Positions 10,927 through 22,130 are shown, counted from the first letter of the stretch. The stretch: DNA of 34,417 nt from Fomitopsis serialis (GCF_022376445.1 NW_025955371.1:1-34417), one strand, 5' to 3'. Notes: generated from the letters alone by a model not told the origin. Numbers and translations are program-made.

Positions 10927-12841
10927 CACTCAGCAGATACAGGAGATTTCATGGGTGTTCATGTTGGGTCCTTTCATGTTATATGGAAAGTGGAAATATA
11001 ACACTTTAGACCCAGGTGTGAACATGTGTGATATTTGAACAGCATTGGAAATATGTGGCAGTGTGCCTACCAGTACACCATTTGGCAGTTGATCCTGGGT
11101 GGTATCTGCCATGCCCAAGGAATGTCAACATGAAAAATATAGTGTCTAATCCAAATATAGTACCATACATTGTATGTGCACACAAAATAATGAACAGTCA
11201 GCCAGAAAATGACACTGGTGATTATCAGTATGTCTGAAGACATAGAAATCCTTGGACTTATGATCAGAGAGCATGACCATTGATAGTAGGCATTACTAGA
11301 ATACCCAGGAAAGGCCCATGTGCAAGTCTTAGTATGCAGTCTGTTGTTAGGGACAAGGCATTGAAAACCCTTTTTCTACAAGAAACTCCATAGATATGGT
11401 CTTTGAATAGGGTAGGCAGCAGGAATTGTTATCACTCCTGGGCTTTGTTATCTTTATTGTAGATCCTTTTAATGGACTTCATTTGGGGTTCACAATGCTT
11501 TCTGACCAGATTTCAGTGATCTTTTGTTCCCACATTGTTATTCTTTGTGGCACCTATTGGTGTATGTTCTGACTGGACTATTACTATGTTTCTAGTGCTC
11601 TCCTTAGACCCCTTGTGACCAGATGCTTTGAAAGATATTACTGGGGTTCTATTAGCTCAGACTATGTTATCTATTGATATATTATCCCAGCTGGCAGGCA
11701 ATCTATGAGTGACTTGTCAAGCTGTACACTATTTCTGAGTGTTCATAAGGCTGTGCTAGTGTTTCAGGACAACATGCAAGTGGTGTGTCATGAATCACAG
11801 AGCACATCCTTGATGATCAGTGAGAATATTGGCACATCTACCCTTGCCTTACAATGAGCCTGTGAGCTTATTGTGCATCTTGAATGGCCTTGGAAAGTGG
11901 TGTACTGAGTCTTCTACTATTTTGTAGGATTCTATGAAGTATTTTATGTAGCTAAAAGGCTGTGCATAAATGCACAAAAGGAGCATCCCTATGAGCAAGT
12001 CCAAACATTTATCTCATCTACCACTTGCTTCTGTACTCTTATGCCAGTGTACCTTCAATTCATCAGTGATCAATCCTGCCCATGACTCTATCAGTCTTGA
12101 TGGCACTTACTATGGTGATACATTGCTTCACATTGTACTACATGAGCCCATTACTATTGACTCAGGAGCTGAGCTCCAATCCAGTAACATACCTTAGTAT
12201 GGCTTTGTACTACTGGTCAGTGTGTGGTAATTGTTCACTTATGGTGAGAGCAAACTGCACATTCTTTGGTTGTATTCCTTGTATAACACATCAATTCTTG
12301 ACAGGCCTTTTTCAGAATTCCTTACTGGTATACTTCTCCTCTGTATATTGGTTCCATCCTCCACTGTTGATTGGTTTGGACTTGGGGAAGTACTGTTAAC
12401 AATCTACTGAAAGACATCCTTTGGTATCAGAATTTCTCTGATCAAGGGCTAATACTTGTACAACAGCACTGACAGCAAGTCCCAACTGAGTGGTGGTTAC
12501 TGTAGTCAACCCCCCAGATTCCCCTTCCTTGAGTTCTAGTTGATCTAGAGGCTCTCCTTACTTCTTTGCAACATTCCCAAGCTATTTGCTCTATGTTACT
12601 ATCAATACAAACCAGTAACACTGCTCATTAGTATTCAGATCATATTGATAAGCAACTTGGCAATTTACCAAGTAAGAAACAGATCCATAATGTCTGTTGC
12701 TCATGATTGCAAGCTATGATCCTCATATTACAACAACCTAATAAATTAGCAGGCTACTCTGAAGTGCAAAATGTGGAAGATATGTCAGTACTCTATGCAT
12801 AGACAATATACTAGCAGTCTTGCCAAGCATGACTTCTGATG
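10927..12841. other. CpG-free, AT-rich block (1.9 kb)
   Basis: Reading base by base, the last CG dinucleotide before this block is at 10925 and the next is at 12842. None occurs between them, although C and G are both common and TG and CA are abundant. No frame longer than about 105 codons is open on either strand and no protein family is recognised. The pattern fits an old sequence whose methylated CpGs have all been converted to TpG/CpA, such as a silenced repeat. What the ancestor was cannot be told. Confidence 0.85.
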
Positions 12842-14467
12842 CGGGCAGCATGAAGTTGTTCATAAATTGACATGTATCCTACCAAAGGGATCGTACTGCC
12901 AGCTATGGCCCTCTCCCCAGCAAGTATACGTATGTTCATAATGATTGTTATATGCACGACAGGTATATGTAAGGCCTTAATATCCTCGCTCAGAGTACAT
13001 TCAAGACGACTAATATCATACATGGGATACAGCATACACTTGGACAGTACAATAACATGACACCATACTGGCACAGGAATATAACACGAGTGAAGGTCCA
13101 TACAATGACCCAGTGACAGACAATGCGCCGTGCGCATCTGCGTGAACACGCTGGCCACAGCAGCTCTCCTGATGCAGCATAGAAGTAGCAACTCCGACTC
13201 TCATCCAAGAGACGATGGGGATGCCAATGATCACGAGGCCGACCACACCACCTACTCAGCCCGCCCGGGGATGCAGCAACGGGAACCATGCTTGCCACAC
13301 CCGCAACCATCGCGAGTGCGGTCGCAGTTACCGACTCGACCGCAACACCCGACATCATGGTTCCGGCTGGTGTGTGAATAGGGTTCGTTGTGTAGCAAGG
13401 CTTCCGTGAGAAAGGCTCAGTCTCGCTGTAGGTCGCGGCCAGTGGACACCGAGGATGAGTCTCTGTCGACTTACTAGTGTCGTGGACATGTCCTAGCACA
13501 GTAGGAAAAGCATCGAGCCAGATATCACGGATACACGACAATTGAATATGACTCACCTCGACGATCGAAGCGGTCCTAAGAGGACCACTTCGAGGAGGAG
13601 GGCTGGCCTCCATCACTGTCATCGCATTTACAATTGCAATGCGTAAGCAACGGTAGAACAGGTGCGTCCGGACCACTTTCAAAGATAATCAGGAAGATGT
13701 CCAGCAGAAACGGAACCACAGTGCACAGTGCACGGTACTGGAGTGTAATCGCATGTAATAGCGGGACTAAGGAGTGTGTGGGCCCTGCAGCCGGGTCTTG
13801 GCAGACTGAGCATTACATAGCTGTGGAGGAAGACAGCTGATATTAGTCCCATCGGACGGGCTCGTAGTATCCTGCCCCACAAACCTAGCTTCTATCACAT
13901 AGCAGCAGGGGAAAAGGCCGTGTATGCTTGCCACAAACGTGAGGTTGTTGAACCGGGTCATTGAAAGTGGGCGAGGACGAGCACACCATGCCTGAGCTGA
14001 AAACCGGATCTGTATTACCCAGTATGCGCCAGACGGAGATGAGCAACAGATGGAAAAGTAAGCACCGATCGCGGCACGGCCCTCGCCTCACACAACCACG
14101 GAATATCCTCGCCTCTTGCGGCACAACAGCACGCATCCCTTGTGCAGACGACGAACTGGCGAAGGCATCAATCAGCAAAGACAAGCGACATAAGAGCGAA
14201 CGAGACGCACTGGCTCTTGGCATTACTAAGGTCATCTTTGCATTCCGCTCCGCCCCTCGGCACTACCTTCCGCCCTGCTGCCTCCTCCTCCGTCCGCGCC
14301 TGCACACCCGATAAGAGTGTGGCGCGATCTTCAAAACGGACTCCTCGCTCGGGTTTGGTCTTGCTGAACGAGGAAGTGGGCGGAGCGAGATCAGGGCTAG
14401 GACGCGGGGTCTGAGTGGATTTGAGTCGATGGTGTGGGGATACGGCACAATGAGTACGCGCGTGTTG
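12842..14467. other. Unassigned region between CpG-free block and hAT element
   Basis: CpG returns at once at 12842. A minus-strand frame of 230 codons (12990-13682) contains donor-like GTGAGT (plus about 13552) and GTAAGT (about 13472) and hydrophobic peptides such as VVGLVIIGIPIVSW in a neighbouring frame. This could be the remains of a spliced membrane-protein gene. Frames at 13885-14235 (minus) and 13961-14314 (plus) overlap, and neither shows a domain. I do not call a gene. Confidence 0.3.
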
Positions 14468-14475
14468 GCTAAGTA
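14468..14475. repeat. Target-site duplication of the hAT element, left copy
   Basis: GCTAAGTA occurs directly outside the left terminal inverted repeat and again, exactly, at 29204-29211 outside the right one. Eight base pairs is the duplication length of hAT transposons. Confidence 0.92.
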
Positions 14476-14492
14476 TAGTGAATTGCAGGGGT
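14476..14492 (+). repeat. hAT left terminal inverted repeat
   Basis: TAGTGAATTGCAGGGGT matches the inverted right end at 29187-29203 in 16 of 17 positions. CAGGGGT is a common hAT end motif. Confidence 0.9.
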
Positions 14493-14712
14493 AAACCCCC
14501 GGGTGCCCGGGCGCCTACCCGTACCCGTACCCGCGAGGGTCAGTGACCCGCATCGCGGGTCCGGGTTGACGGCGGGTCCCGCGGGTTCATCGCGGGTACA
14601 GGGTACATCGCGGGTACAGGGCCATTCGATCACATCCATCATTCAATACACCAGGACAATCTACTAACATGTACATTCATCAACTACTAGGCAAGCTCTC
14701 GTACTACTCCTC

Positions 14713-16977
14713 TCATTCATCATGTTGCTCTCCCCATACCTCTGATGGATCCTCGTCTTCATCGTGCGAAGGATCTTCGATAGTCACAGCCACAATATCT
14801 TCGTCCTCGACAAAGCCCTGGAGACTCCAATTATTGAGGCATAGCAGCGCGCGAATGGAAGCCGCCGAAAGGCCATTTCGCAGGTGAGACAGAATGATTC
14901 GGCCTTTGCTGAACAGTCGTTCGACTGCAACAGAGGTGGCTGCAATAGCACCAGTCAGCGAAGTTCGAGTTGATCATATGGATCGAATCACTCACGCGGG
15001 ATCGTTAGATAACATACTGCCATGCGCGACAGGTTCGGGTAGTTCTTTTGCGTCTCCTCCGAGGTCCACCACTTGAGTACATTTTGACCTTCCGGGCAGG
15101 GCCACTGCTGAGGTAATGTTCCAGCTCATGCCCGATCAGCTCACTCGGCTCCTGGCGATTAGCACGGGCAATGTCGAACATATTTTGCATCTTCGATGGC
15201 CCAGCAATCTGCTGAATAGGGGAGCATCAATGCAATCGCGAAGCTCCTAGTACTGATGTCAACGTACCTTGGGCTGCTCGGCACTTTCATGCTGGACTAG
15301 CACTGGCACTCGCCCGGCCCACTCGTCATCATACGTCTGCCGTAGCAGCGAGTGGGCCTCGGAAATCCATTCGTCGGGCCAGTCGTTGTCTTGGAAATAC
15401 TTGAACTTGTATCGGGGGTCGAGAACTTTGTAAGACGCAGTCAACAAACCAAGGAAATGTGAAGAGGAACAGAGACGCAGACGTACCCATAGCAATGCGA
15501 TATGCGGCCGACTCGTCACTCTTGTCGTAATATCGATTGATGGTACGTTTCGCCATGCCAATGGCAACACGGATGGCAGGGTCGAGGCTCGTGTTGATCG
15601 CGTCGGTCGCGAGTCGATGGTCGATGTAGTCCATAGATGGGATCACATCGGTGAGATCCGGCGCCTCCTCGCCTTCGCGCGAGAAGAATTGAGTGGCATG
15701 GTAGAAGACCTGTAGTAGCCCAGCAGGTCGATTGAAGGCGTGGCAGGCGGCGCCGACGGGTGAGCAAATGGGCGGGCATGCGAGAGTGTGCACGGGCACG
15801 CAAGAGAACAGGCGGGTGGGACAACAAACGGGCGAGGAATGAGAGTCGTTGGGTGGATAGGGAATGAGCAGGCACGTGAACAAACGAGCAGGTGTTGCGG
15901 GCGATACGAAAGGTGACGCGGCGCCGGGAGATACGACCAGGCGAGCGAGACGCAAGGCCGGGTGATGCGCGCGATGAATCCGTGACATGGCGGGCGTAGT
16001 GTGCAACGAATGACGTGGCACGTGGCCGATGTTGTGTAGCAGAGAAGGGGCGCGCGAGAGAAGGGAGAGCAGGGCCAAGGAAGGGGCAGTCCAGCGAGAC
16101 AGCCGGGTGTCGTGAGTGATGCAGCGATGACGTGGGAGGCATAGTGGGCGAGGAAGGACGTTGCGCGTGTGTGAGATTGTCGGGGTGAGAAGGTGCGGGC
16201 GACGGACAGCGCATTCAAGCCGCAGGGGCAGGTGTCGCGCGCGATGAACCGACGATGTGGCGTCCGTATTGTGCAGTGTACCGGGGACACGACAAACACA
16301 GCGAGCGACGACCTACAAGGTGAGGCGTGAGCAGAGTCGTTCGGGCGGCGGATGGGCGTGGTGAGTGTAGTAGACACATACCGAACGGTGTTCAAGATGG
16401 CGTGCAGCACACACATTCATGTTGAGCAAGCAGGCGCAGTCACGTATCGACGTGGCGTGCGCGTTTGACCAGGGTGCGAGCAGAGTGGGCGAAGGATCGA
16501 GTGCCAGCGTAGGGCGGGATGTTGTGCCCATTAAGCAACGCGGGCATTCGTGAAAGGGCGGTGGGGGCGTACACGGAGGCCGATAGGAGCGTGGCGGACG
16601 GCGATGCGAGCGTACACGGAGGGCGATGCGAGTGTGCGTGGATGGCGAAGCAGATGTAGAGCGGCGCCAGCGAGAGGTGCAAGTCGAAGAGGTCGTAGGG
16701 AACGTGGGCGATTGAACGAGAATGGTAAGTGAACTGTGGACCCACAAAGTGACAGAGTGACTTACCACGAGGACGTCACGGAGTTGCGTCGCAATCTCCC
16801 ACTCCCTCTCGTTCGGCTCCCACCGACGTAGGCCATTCGCCTGTGTCGCCGTCATCTTCACTATCGCCTCGCGATACTCAAGCGCGACGACCAGCATTCG
16901 GAACGTGGAGTTCCACCGAGTGCGGACGTCGCGCGGGAGCTTTCGAAACTCCATCTCCAGCTCTTCTATGGCCTTCC
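14713..16977 (-). pseudogene. hAT transposase, C-terminal part
   Basis: The exon continues at the LTR-element border with a Trp-Arg-Lys helix, then LPRDVRTRWNSTFRMLV and LRDVLV. A long intron (15710-16765) follows. The next exon starts VFYHATQFFSREGEEAPDL and contains VIPSMDYID. Later exons encode VLDPRYKFKYFQDNDWPDEW and WWTSEET-like sequence. The last exon, after a GT-AG intron ending at about 14940, carries the hAT dimerisation signature TSVAVERLFSKGRI with LSHLRNGLSAASIRALLCL and an acidic tail, and stops at 14713-14715. Apart from the insertion, motif order and splice sites look sound, so the transposon may have been intact when the LTR element entered. Confidence 0.85.
15710..16765 (-). 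other. Large repeat-filled intron of the hAT transposase
   Basis: The donor GTAAGT begins at 16765 (minus) after LRDVLV, and the acceptor CTACTACAG ends at 15710 before VFYHAT. The protein alignment to hAT transposases is continuous across the junction in phase 0. At 1,056 bp the intron is many times longer than others in this window. It is filled with degenerate repeats: units with GATGAA(T/C)C...ACG(T/A)GGC..., and G-rich tetranucleotide-like sequence similar in style to 30.95-34.4 kb. Open frames inside it are repeat translations. Confidence 0.75.
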
Positions 16978-16982
16978 TCCAA
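16978..16982. repeat. Target-site duplication of the LTR element, left copy
   Basis: TCCAA precedes the left LTR and recurs at 26798-26802 after the right LTR. Removing the element and one copy restores an uninterrupted hAT exon. Confidence 0.93.
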
Positions 16983-17489
16983 TGTTACGGATAGATAACC
17001 CATTATCTGTCCATTAGATTAGATTATGAACTGATAGTGTACATCTCATCTTATCTCAATGTACCTAGCCACCTGACTTCCATTTTGGGAAGTAATCTAC
17101 TCTTCTACCTGAACTACCACCTTGTCCGAGTGCGAACTCTTCGCGCCGTCCGAGTTAGTTCCCCTGTCCTCGGCTAGGCTCGTCGCCCCGCCTAGGAACT
17201 CCCCTCGGCTTAGGCTCGTCGCCTTCGCCTTGGACCCCTCCTCGACCTGGCCCAACAGCCCGTCTAGGACTCACCTCTTGGCCCAGCTCGTCGCTGGCAA
17301 CCAAGGACCTCCTTGCGCTCCCTTATAGCACGGCTCGTCGCCCTGCTAACGACACCAGCAGGCGCTCCTCGCCCTGCTCACGACCTCAAGACACCCTTTC
17401 CCCCTCTGGTCGCGTCGCGACCACCAACTGTAGGTTCACGAGGCAGCCCGGCCCCTGAATCTAGGGTTCCGAGCCCACGAGCCCTAACA
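16983..17489 (+). repeat. Left (5') LTR
   Basis: It begins TGTTACGGATAGATAACC and ends GAGCCCTAACA-type sequence (CCCTAACA at 17482-17489). It has the same length as, and the same sequence by eye as, 26291-26797. The first 120 bp are AT-rich and the rest is CT-rich. Confidence 0.93.
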
Positions 17490-17490
17490 T

Positions 17491-17510
17491 TGGTGGACAT
17501 TCAGGGGACC
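17491..17510 (+). other. Primer-binding site of the 9.8-kb element
   Basis: TGGTGGACATTCAGGGGACC lies one base after the LTR. Its complement ends in CCA. The identical position and near-identical sequence in the element at 5750-5769 indicate use of the same tRNA primer. Confidence 0.75.
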
Positions 17511-17645
17511 GGTCCACTGCCCTGTGAACACCCTTGGTCCCTCTAGGTTCTCTCGGAATTCCTTCAAAGTCGAAATCCATTCTCGAGTACTCTATCTACC
17601 ACTTTCTATCCTAATGCCTTCTCCCAGCTGGCTGGCCTGCTCCGA

Positions 17646-17957
17646 ATGGCGAGCACTATCACCAATTCGGGCCCCGCGCCAACTCACAGCTCGCGCGCCT
17701 ACAGCGCCCAACCCTACGCCTCGGTGATCGCGCCTCGAGGCTCTCAACCTCTCCCTCTCGCCACCTGCGGCCCAGGATCTCCTGCTGCGCGGTCCGAGCC
17801 CGTTCGGAGACCCGTGGGAGTTCCATCCCCGCGGAGCGCCCAGACGCGTCGCGCGCTGAGTCGCTCGCTCAACGCGTCGACCTCGCTCCTCCTTCCATCT
17901 CGCGCTTCAACTCCCCGCTACCCTCCGACCCACTCTCGCGGACAGCCCGCAAGATGA
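17646..17957 (+). CDS. Possible N-terminal open frame of the LTR-element protein
   Basis: This is the first substantial ATG frame after the primer-binding site. It encodes about 103 residues rich in Ser, Pro and Arg, starting MASTITNSGPAPTHSSRAYS. It resembles the Pro/Ser-rich Gag N-terminus of the element at 5.7 kb in composition only. It ends where the first hairpin motif begins. The main repetitive frame lies in another phase and has no ATG in its early part, so a spliced or shifted connection would be needed to join them. Confidence 0.35.
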   Translation: MASTITNSGPAPTHSSRAYSAQPYASVIAPRGSQPLPLATCGPGSPAARSEPVRRPVGVPSPRSAQTRRALSRSLNASTSLLLPSRASTPRYPPTHSRGQPAR

Positions 17958-18375
17958 GTATCGAGCCGCGCGAAGTATTCACGCGCTCGGTACAAATGGC
18001 TGCCCCGCCGCGGACGGCTCAAGGCCAGAGGTCGGACGACCGCACGCCCATCCTCCGCGCGACGGCAAGACCGACGCGCCAATACTTACGCCAAGGCCCA
18101 GGCAAGAGGCCCCATCCTCGGCGCGGACGACCGACGAGCAGCTCACCTGCAAGCCCTACGACCAGGTCGTCCCAACGCGAGCAAGGCCGAGCGCACACGA
18201 AGCCCACGGCCCGCGGTCAACCGACGCGTCGCTCGCCCGGAGAATCGACTCGCAAGACGCGTCGATCCGCGCGTTAGGATGCCCGGAGGACGCCCCGGCC
18301 CGTTCAAGCACAAGCTACCGCGGAGGGACGAGGTGGGAGGTCGACAGAGAGGCAAGAAGAGTCAAGCCGACTCCT

Positions 18376-21300
18376 GTGAGTACTGCCGCTCATCTCCCTC
18401 CACTGCCCTCTCCCTCTTCTGCGTGCCATGCGCCTCCGGCTCCGTCCTCTCCGCTTCCATCTATCACGCCCGCGCCCTCTCTCCACGCCCAACCCTCCAT
18501 CTCGCGCCTTGGCTCTACCGCTATCCGCCGACCCTCTCACGCGAGCGACCCTCAAGACGAATATCGAGCCGAGTGGAACGTCCGCTCGCTCGATACCAGT
18601 GGTCGCCCAGCCATCGTCAGCTCAAGGCCCGAGGTCGTGCAACCACACGCCCGACCTCTGCGCGATAGCGAGTCCCACGCGCCAAGGTCCCGACAGGAGG
18701 TTCCGCCCTCGGCACGGACGAGCGGAGCGCAGCACGCCTGCAAGCCCGACGGTCATGCCGTCCCGACGCGCGCGAGAGCAGCCACGCAGGACTTGCAGAC
18801 GAACGGCGCGTCCCGCGCCTGCAAGACAGCCCCGCTAGACGCGTCGACGTGCCCGACCAGGCACCCAAGGGATGCACGGACGATCGCGCGGACGAGTCAC
18901 CGCGAAGAGACGAGCAGAGAGGTCGATGGACAGGGATTAGGAGTCAGGCCGACTCCGGTGAGTACCACCGTCCATCTACCACCATCGCCCTCTCCCTCTT
19001 CAACGCGCTATGCGCCCTCTACTTCGCCCTCTCCGCGTCCACCTTCCGCCCGCACGCCCTCATTCGACGCACCTGCCTCCTCGCTCCACCCTCGTCCATC
19101 CGCCGCCGCCCTTCCGCTGCTCCCTCCTGCATTCGCCGCCCATCCGTCACCGCCTTCCATCTCCGGCTTTCCGTCGCGCGAGGAAAGTGCGGCTCTCGTC
19201 CGTGCGCATCACGCCAGGGAGACGGCTGCGGCTGAACGGGCGGCGTTCGCACAAAGGTATGGGAAGGACACCCCGTCCATCCCTCTCCTCGGCAACCCAT
19301 CCTTCGACCTGGTGCCCTCACACTCGCTCTACGCGCCTGCGCCCTCCCGGCTCGACCTCTCGACCTCTATCCATACGCCTCCCGCGGGCAACCTGCAACA
19401 TGAGTACCGAGCCGTGCGAACTCTTCGCTCGCTCGGTACAAGTGGCTGTCCCGCCGTCGACGGCCCAAGGCCAGAGGTCGAGCAACGACCCGTCCAATCT
19501 CTGCACAACGGCAAGCTCAACGCGTCTACGCCTACGCCACGGCTTCGACAGGAAGCCCCGCCCACTGCGCGGACGATCGACGTGCGACGCGTCTGCAAGT
19601 CCTATGAACAGGCCGCCCCTACGCGCGCGAGGGCGAGCACAGACAAGGCCCCGCAAGACTCGCAGACTAACGCCCGCGCGCCGTCCGCCCGCAAGTCCGC
19701 CGAGCTGACTTTGCTAGAGTTGTTCGAGATGGGCATAGAGGCTGCGCGCCGATCACTCGCGAGGACGAGCAGCCGCGAAGGACCATCCAAGAGTCCACGC
19801 GGTACGACTCGGACGGAGATTGAGCGAGGCAGAGGGGATAGTCGAGTCGCGGAGACTCTGGTAAGCCGGTCTATCCCTCTACCTTCTCCCTCTGCTCCTC
19901 TACACACGCGTTACGCGCCCCCGTCCTCGTCCAACGCATCCACGGCCTCTCAGACTCGCGCCTACTCGCTCGCACGTCCGCCAGCACCCTTCACGCGCGG
20001 TGGCCTCGCCTCGCCGATCACTCCAAGCCCGGCTACGCCTACTGGCCATGTCCCCTCATCCGCGTCTACGCTCTCACAGCACGCTCTCTCGACCTCTAGC
20101 AGTACCGCTCACACGGACGGTCGGCAAGACAAGTACCAAGCCGTGTGGAACGTCCGCGCGCTTGGTACCCACCCTGCCGTCTCCGTCCCGTCACTCGAGG
20201 TCGAGCCATTCCGTGATGGCGAAGCTGTCCCGCCCACGCGTGCATCAAAGTCCCGCAAGGAAGTGCCCTCAGCAGCGCGGACGGACGACTTACGACCCAC
20301 TGGCTCGTCTGCCGGGCTAATCCAGCGCGCACGCGCCGAGCTTTACGGAGTACACGCTCCTCGCATCCCTACTGCGATCAGCTACGAACTAAAGAGTGGG
20401 GGGCCGCTGAGCCGGAGCAGGGAAGTCGAGGGACGAGTCGGATGGACTACAATCAACGAGCCCGCGCCTTCGCGTTGCGCTCGTCCGGTCCCTTCCGTCA
20501 TTCCGCCGTTGTTTGACGCGCTCCCGTCGTCCTCTCCGCATCCGAGCACTGCATGCTCAGGCTCACCCTCGCCCGTGTCATCTGCCGGTACCCCGCCGTC
20601 TCTCTCGCGACTCGACCACTCTGCGACCTCCAAGGTCCTGCCCGTGGACGACCTACTGGACAAGTACCAGGCCGTGTGGAACGTCCGCGCGCCTGGTACA
20701 GCAGCCAGTTCCACAAGCGAAAACGAGCAAGCCACTCCGACGCATACGCTAAGACTCGAGAAAGCCTCGCCGGACGCAACGACTGAGTCGACTCTGGCAA
20801 GTGCCTCCGTCCCTCCGCTCTCTCCGTCCATCCCTCTACGCTCGCATTCCGCGCTCCCATCTGTACTCGACGCACCCCTTTCTCACTCGCCCGCTTCCAT
20901 CCATCCGCCGTCACTCTACTTGCTCGCGCTTTCGGACCAACCACATTCACCCACTTCCGTCTGTCCGCCGCCATCCGACACGCTCTCGCGCTCTGGTCAC
21001 CCGACCTCATCCAGTATCGCCCTCGCCGGCCGCTCGCAGGATGATCCTTGGACCGTGTGGAACGTCCGCTCGTCCAAAGGCATCATCACTGCTTCGAGCC
21101 CCGCGGTGAACATAGCTGCAAGCCCGGCACTCGAAGGGAAACGAACCGAATCGCCTCTCGATTTGTGTTCGACTCCCTGCAGCAACTCTCGCGCCGCGTC
21201 TTCCCGCTCGCTCGACACGCCTACGCTCTCGACGCGCACTCCACACCCGGACTCCGTCGATACCACTCTCAAGGGCAACCTGCAAGACGAGTATCGGACC

Positions 21301-22086
21301 ACGCGGAACTGCCGCGCGTCCGGTGGCTCCTCTGCAGCCTCAAACCCTTCCGTCAGCACGGTCGCGAGTTCGACGCTCAACGAAGCCGAACTAACCTCGC
21401 TAGTGCGCCTCAGTACTCACGCGGAGGCCGTCCATCCAGGCGCCAAGACGAGTAGCGATGAGCCAGGGAGTGGGGGGCAGACGAGCTCGAGCTCGCCGGG
21501 TAGACAGGACAGCCGACGGGAGGGGCGAGTCAGAGCGACTCAGGTGAGTACCTCCGGCGGTCAGCACCCACCTTCCGTCCCTCCTCGTCCTCGTCCACGC
21601 GCCATGTCCCTGCCCTCGCTCGACACGCCCACGGTCTCGCCACCACCATCCTCCTCCTCTCATCATCTGCGTTCTACGCTCCCCGCCTCGCTCGCGCCTC
21701 CGTCCTCCGCCTCGAGCTACACACTCTCGTCCGCGCCATCCTCCGGGACCCCGTCGTCTCCCCCGCGCCTCCGCCACTCGACGACCTCCGAGACCTTCGG
21801 CACGGACGACTTGCTGAGCAAGTACCAGACCGTGTGGACTCTCCGCGCGCCTGGCGCAGCAGCCAGCTCGACGTACGAAGAGGAGCGAGTCAAGCCCACG
21901 CGCGTATCAGAGCCCCGCAAGGAAGTCCCGACAGTGGCGCGGACGGACGGCTCGCCACCCACCTGCACGCCTGTTGGGCAAGCCAAGCACACTCGCGCCG
22001 AGCCATACGGGGGAAACACTCAGCGCAGCCCTACAGCGGACAGTCCTGAACGCTGGAGTGGGGGCAGCCAAGCGAGGGCTCGCTAG
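18376..22086 (+). CDS. Giant repetitive Pro/Ser/Arg-rich open frame, part 1
   Basis: The frame is open for 1,236 codons here and also upstream to at least 17953, but that extension has no ATG. Position 18376 is a GTG, not a likely eukaryotic start. The translation alternates Ser/Pro-rich segments (PPSPSPSS-, SLDTPASS-like) with copies of the motif [DE]-[EK]-Y-x-A-[VA]-W-N-V-R-[AS]-[PL]-G. Copies fall at 18561, 19404, 20133, 20664, 21046, 21291 and 21822. Each unit also has a VST/PVST segment encoded by a GTGAGT-like sequence. No domain of any known family is seen. The frame closes at 22086 just after a five-G run (22060-22064), where sister units have six G's. Restoring one G would lead into the next frame, so the stop probably reflects a one-base loss. 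It may be coding, or its openness may be a by-product of duplicating an RNA element. Confidence 0.5.
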   Translation: MSTAAHLPPLPSPSSACHAPPAPSSPLPSITPAPSLHAQPSISRLGSTAIRRPSHASDPQDEYRAEWNVRSLDTSGRPAIVSSRPEVVQPHARPLRDSESHAPRSRQEVPPSARTSGAQHACKPDGHAVPTRARAATQDLQTNGASRACKTAPLDASTCPTRHPRDARTIARTSHREETSREVDGQGLGVRPTPVSTTVHLPPSPSPSSTRYAPSTSPSPRPPSARTPSFDAPASSLHPRPSAAALPLLPPAFAAHPSPPSISGFPSREESAALVRAHHARETAAAERAAFAQRYGKDTPSIPLLGNPSFDLVPSHSLYAPAPSRLDLSTSIHTPPAGNLQHEYRAVRTLRSLGTSGCPAVDGPRPEVEQRPVQSLHNGKLNASTPTPRLRQEAPPTARTIDVRRVCKSYEQAAPTRARASTDKAPQDSQTNARAPSARKSAELTLLELFEMGIEAARRSLARTSSREGPSKSPRGTTRTEIERGRGDSRVAETLVSRSIPLPSPSAPLHTRYAPPSSSNASTASQTRAYSLARPPAPFTRGGLASPITPSPATPTGHVPSSASTLSQHALSTSSSTAHTDGRQDKYQAVWNVRALGTHPAVSVPSLEVEPFRDGEAVPPTRASKSRKEVPSAARTDDLRPTGSSAGLIQRARAELYGVHAPRIPTAISYELKSGGPLSRSREVEGRVGWTTINEPAPSRCARPVPSVIPPLFDALPSSSPHPSTACSGSPSPVSSAGTPPSLSRLDHSATSKVLPVDDLLDKYQAVWNVRAPGTAASSTSENEQATPTHTLRLEKASPDATTESTLASASVPPLSPSIPLRSHSALPSVLDAPLSHSPASIHPPSLYLLALSDQPHSPTSVCPPPSDTLSRSGHPTSSSIALAGRSQDDPWTVWNVRSSKGIITASSPAVNIAASPALEGKRTESPLDLCSTPCSNSRAASSRSLDTPTLSTRTPHPDSVDTTLKGNLQDEYRTTRNCRASGGSSAASNPSVSTVASSTLNEAELTSLVRLSTHAEAVHPGAKTSSDEPGSGGQTSSSSPGRQDSRREGRVRATQVSTSGGQHPPSVPPRPRPRAMSLPSLDTPTVSPPPSSSSHHLRSTLPASLAPPSSASSYTLSSAPSSGTPSSPPRLRHSTTSETFGTDDLLSKYQTVWTLRAPGAAASSTYEEERVKPTRVSEPRKEVPTVARTDGSPPTCTPVGQAKHTRAEPYGGNTQRSPTADSPERWSGGSQARAR

Positions 22087-22130
22087 GCAGGGAAGACAAA
22101 CGAAGGGAGGAACGAGTCGAGTCGACTCCG

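Noticed and set aside
12990..13682. 230-codon minus-strand frame with hydrophobic stretches as a membrane protein
   Set aside because: The hydrophobic peptides fall in different phases and contain splice-like signals. No consistent exon chain or family could be established.
15329..16416. Overlapping minus-strand frames of 230-260 codons rich in Pro, Arg and His
   Set aside because: They lie in the long repeat-filled intron of the hAT transposase and extend into real exons in the wrong frame. Their sequence is repeat translation.
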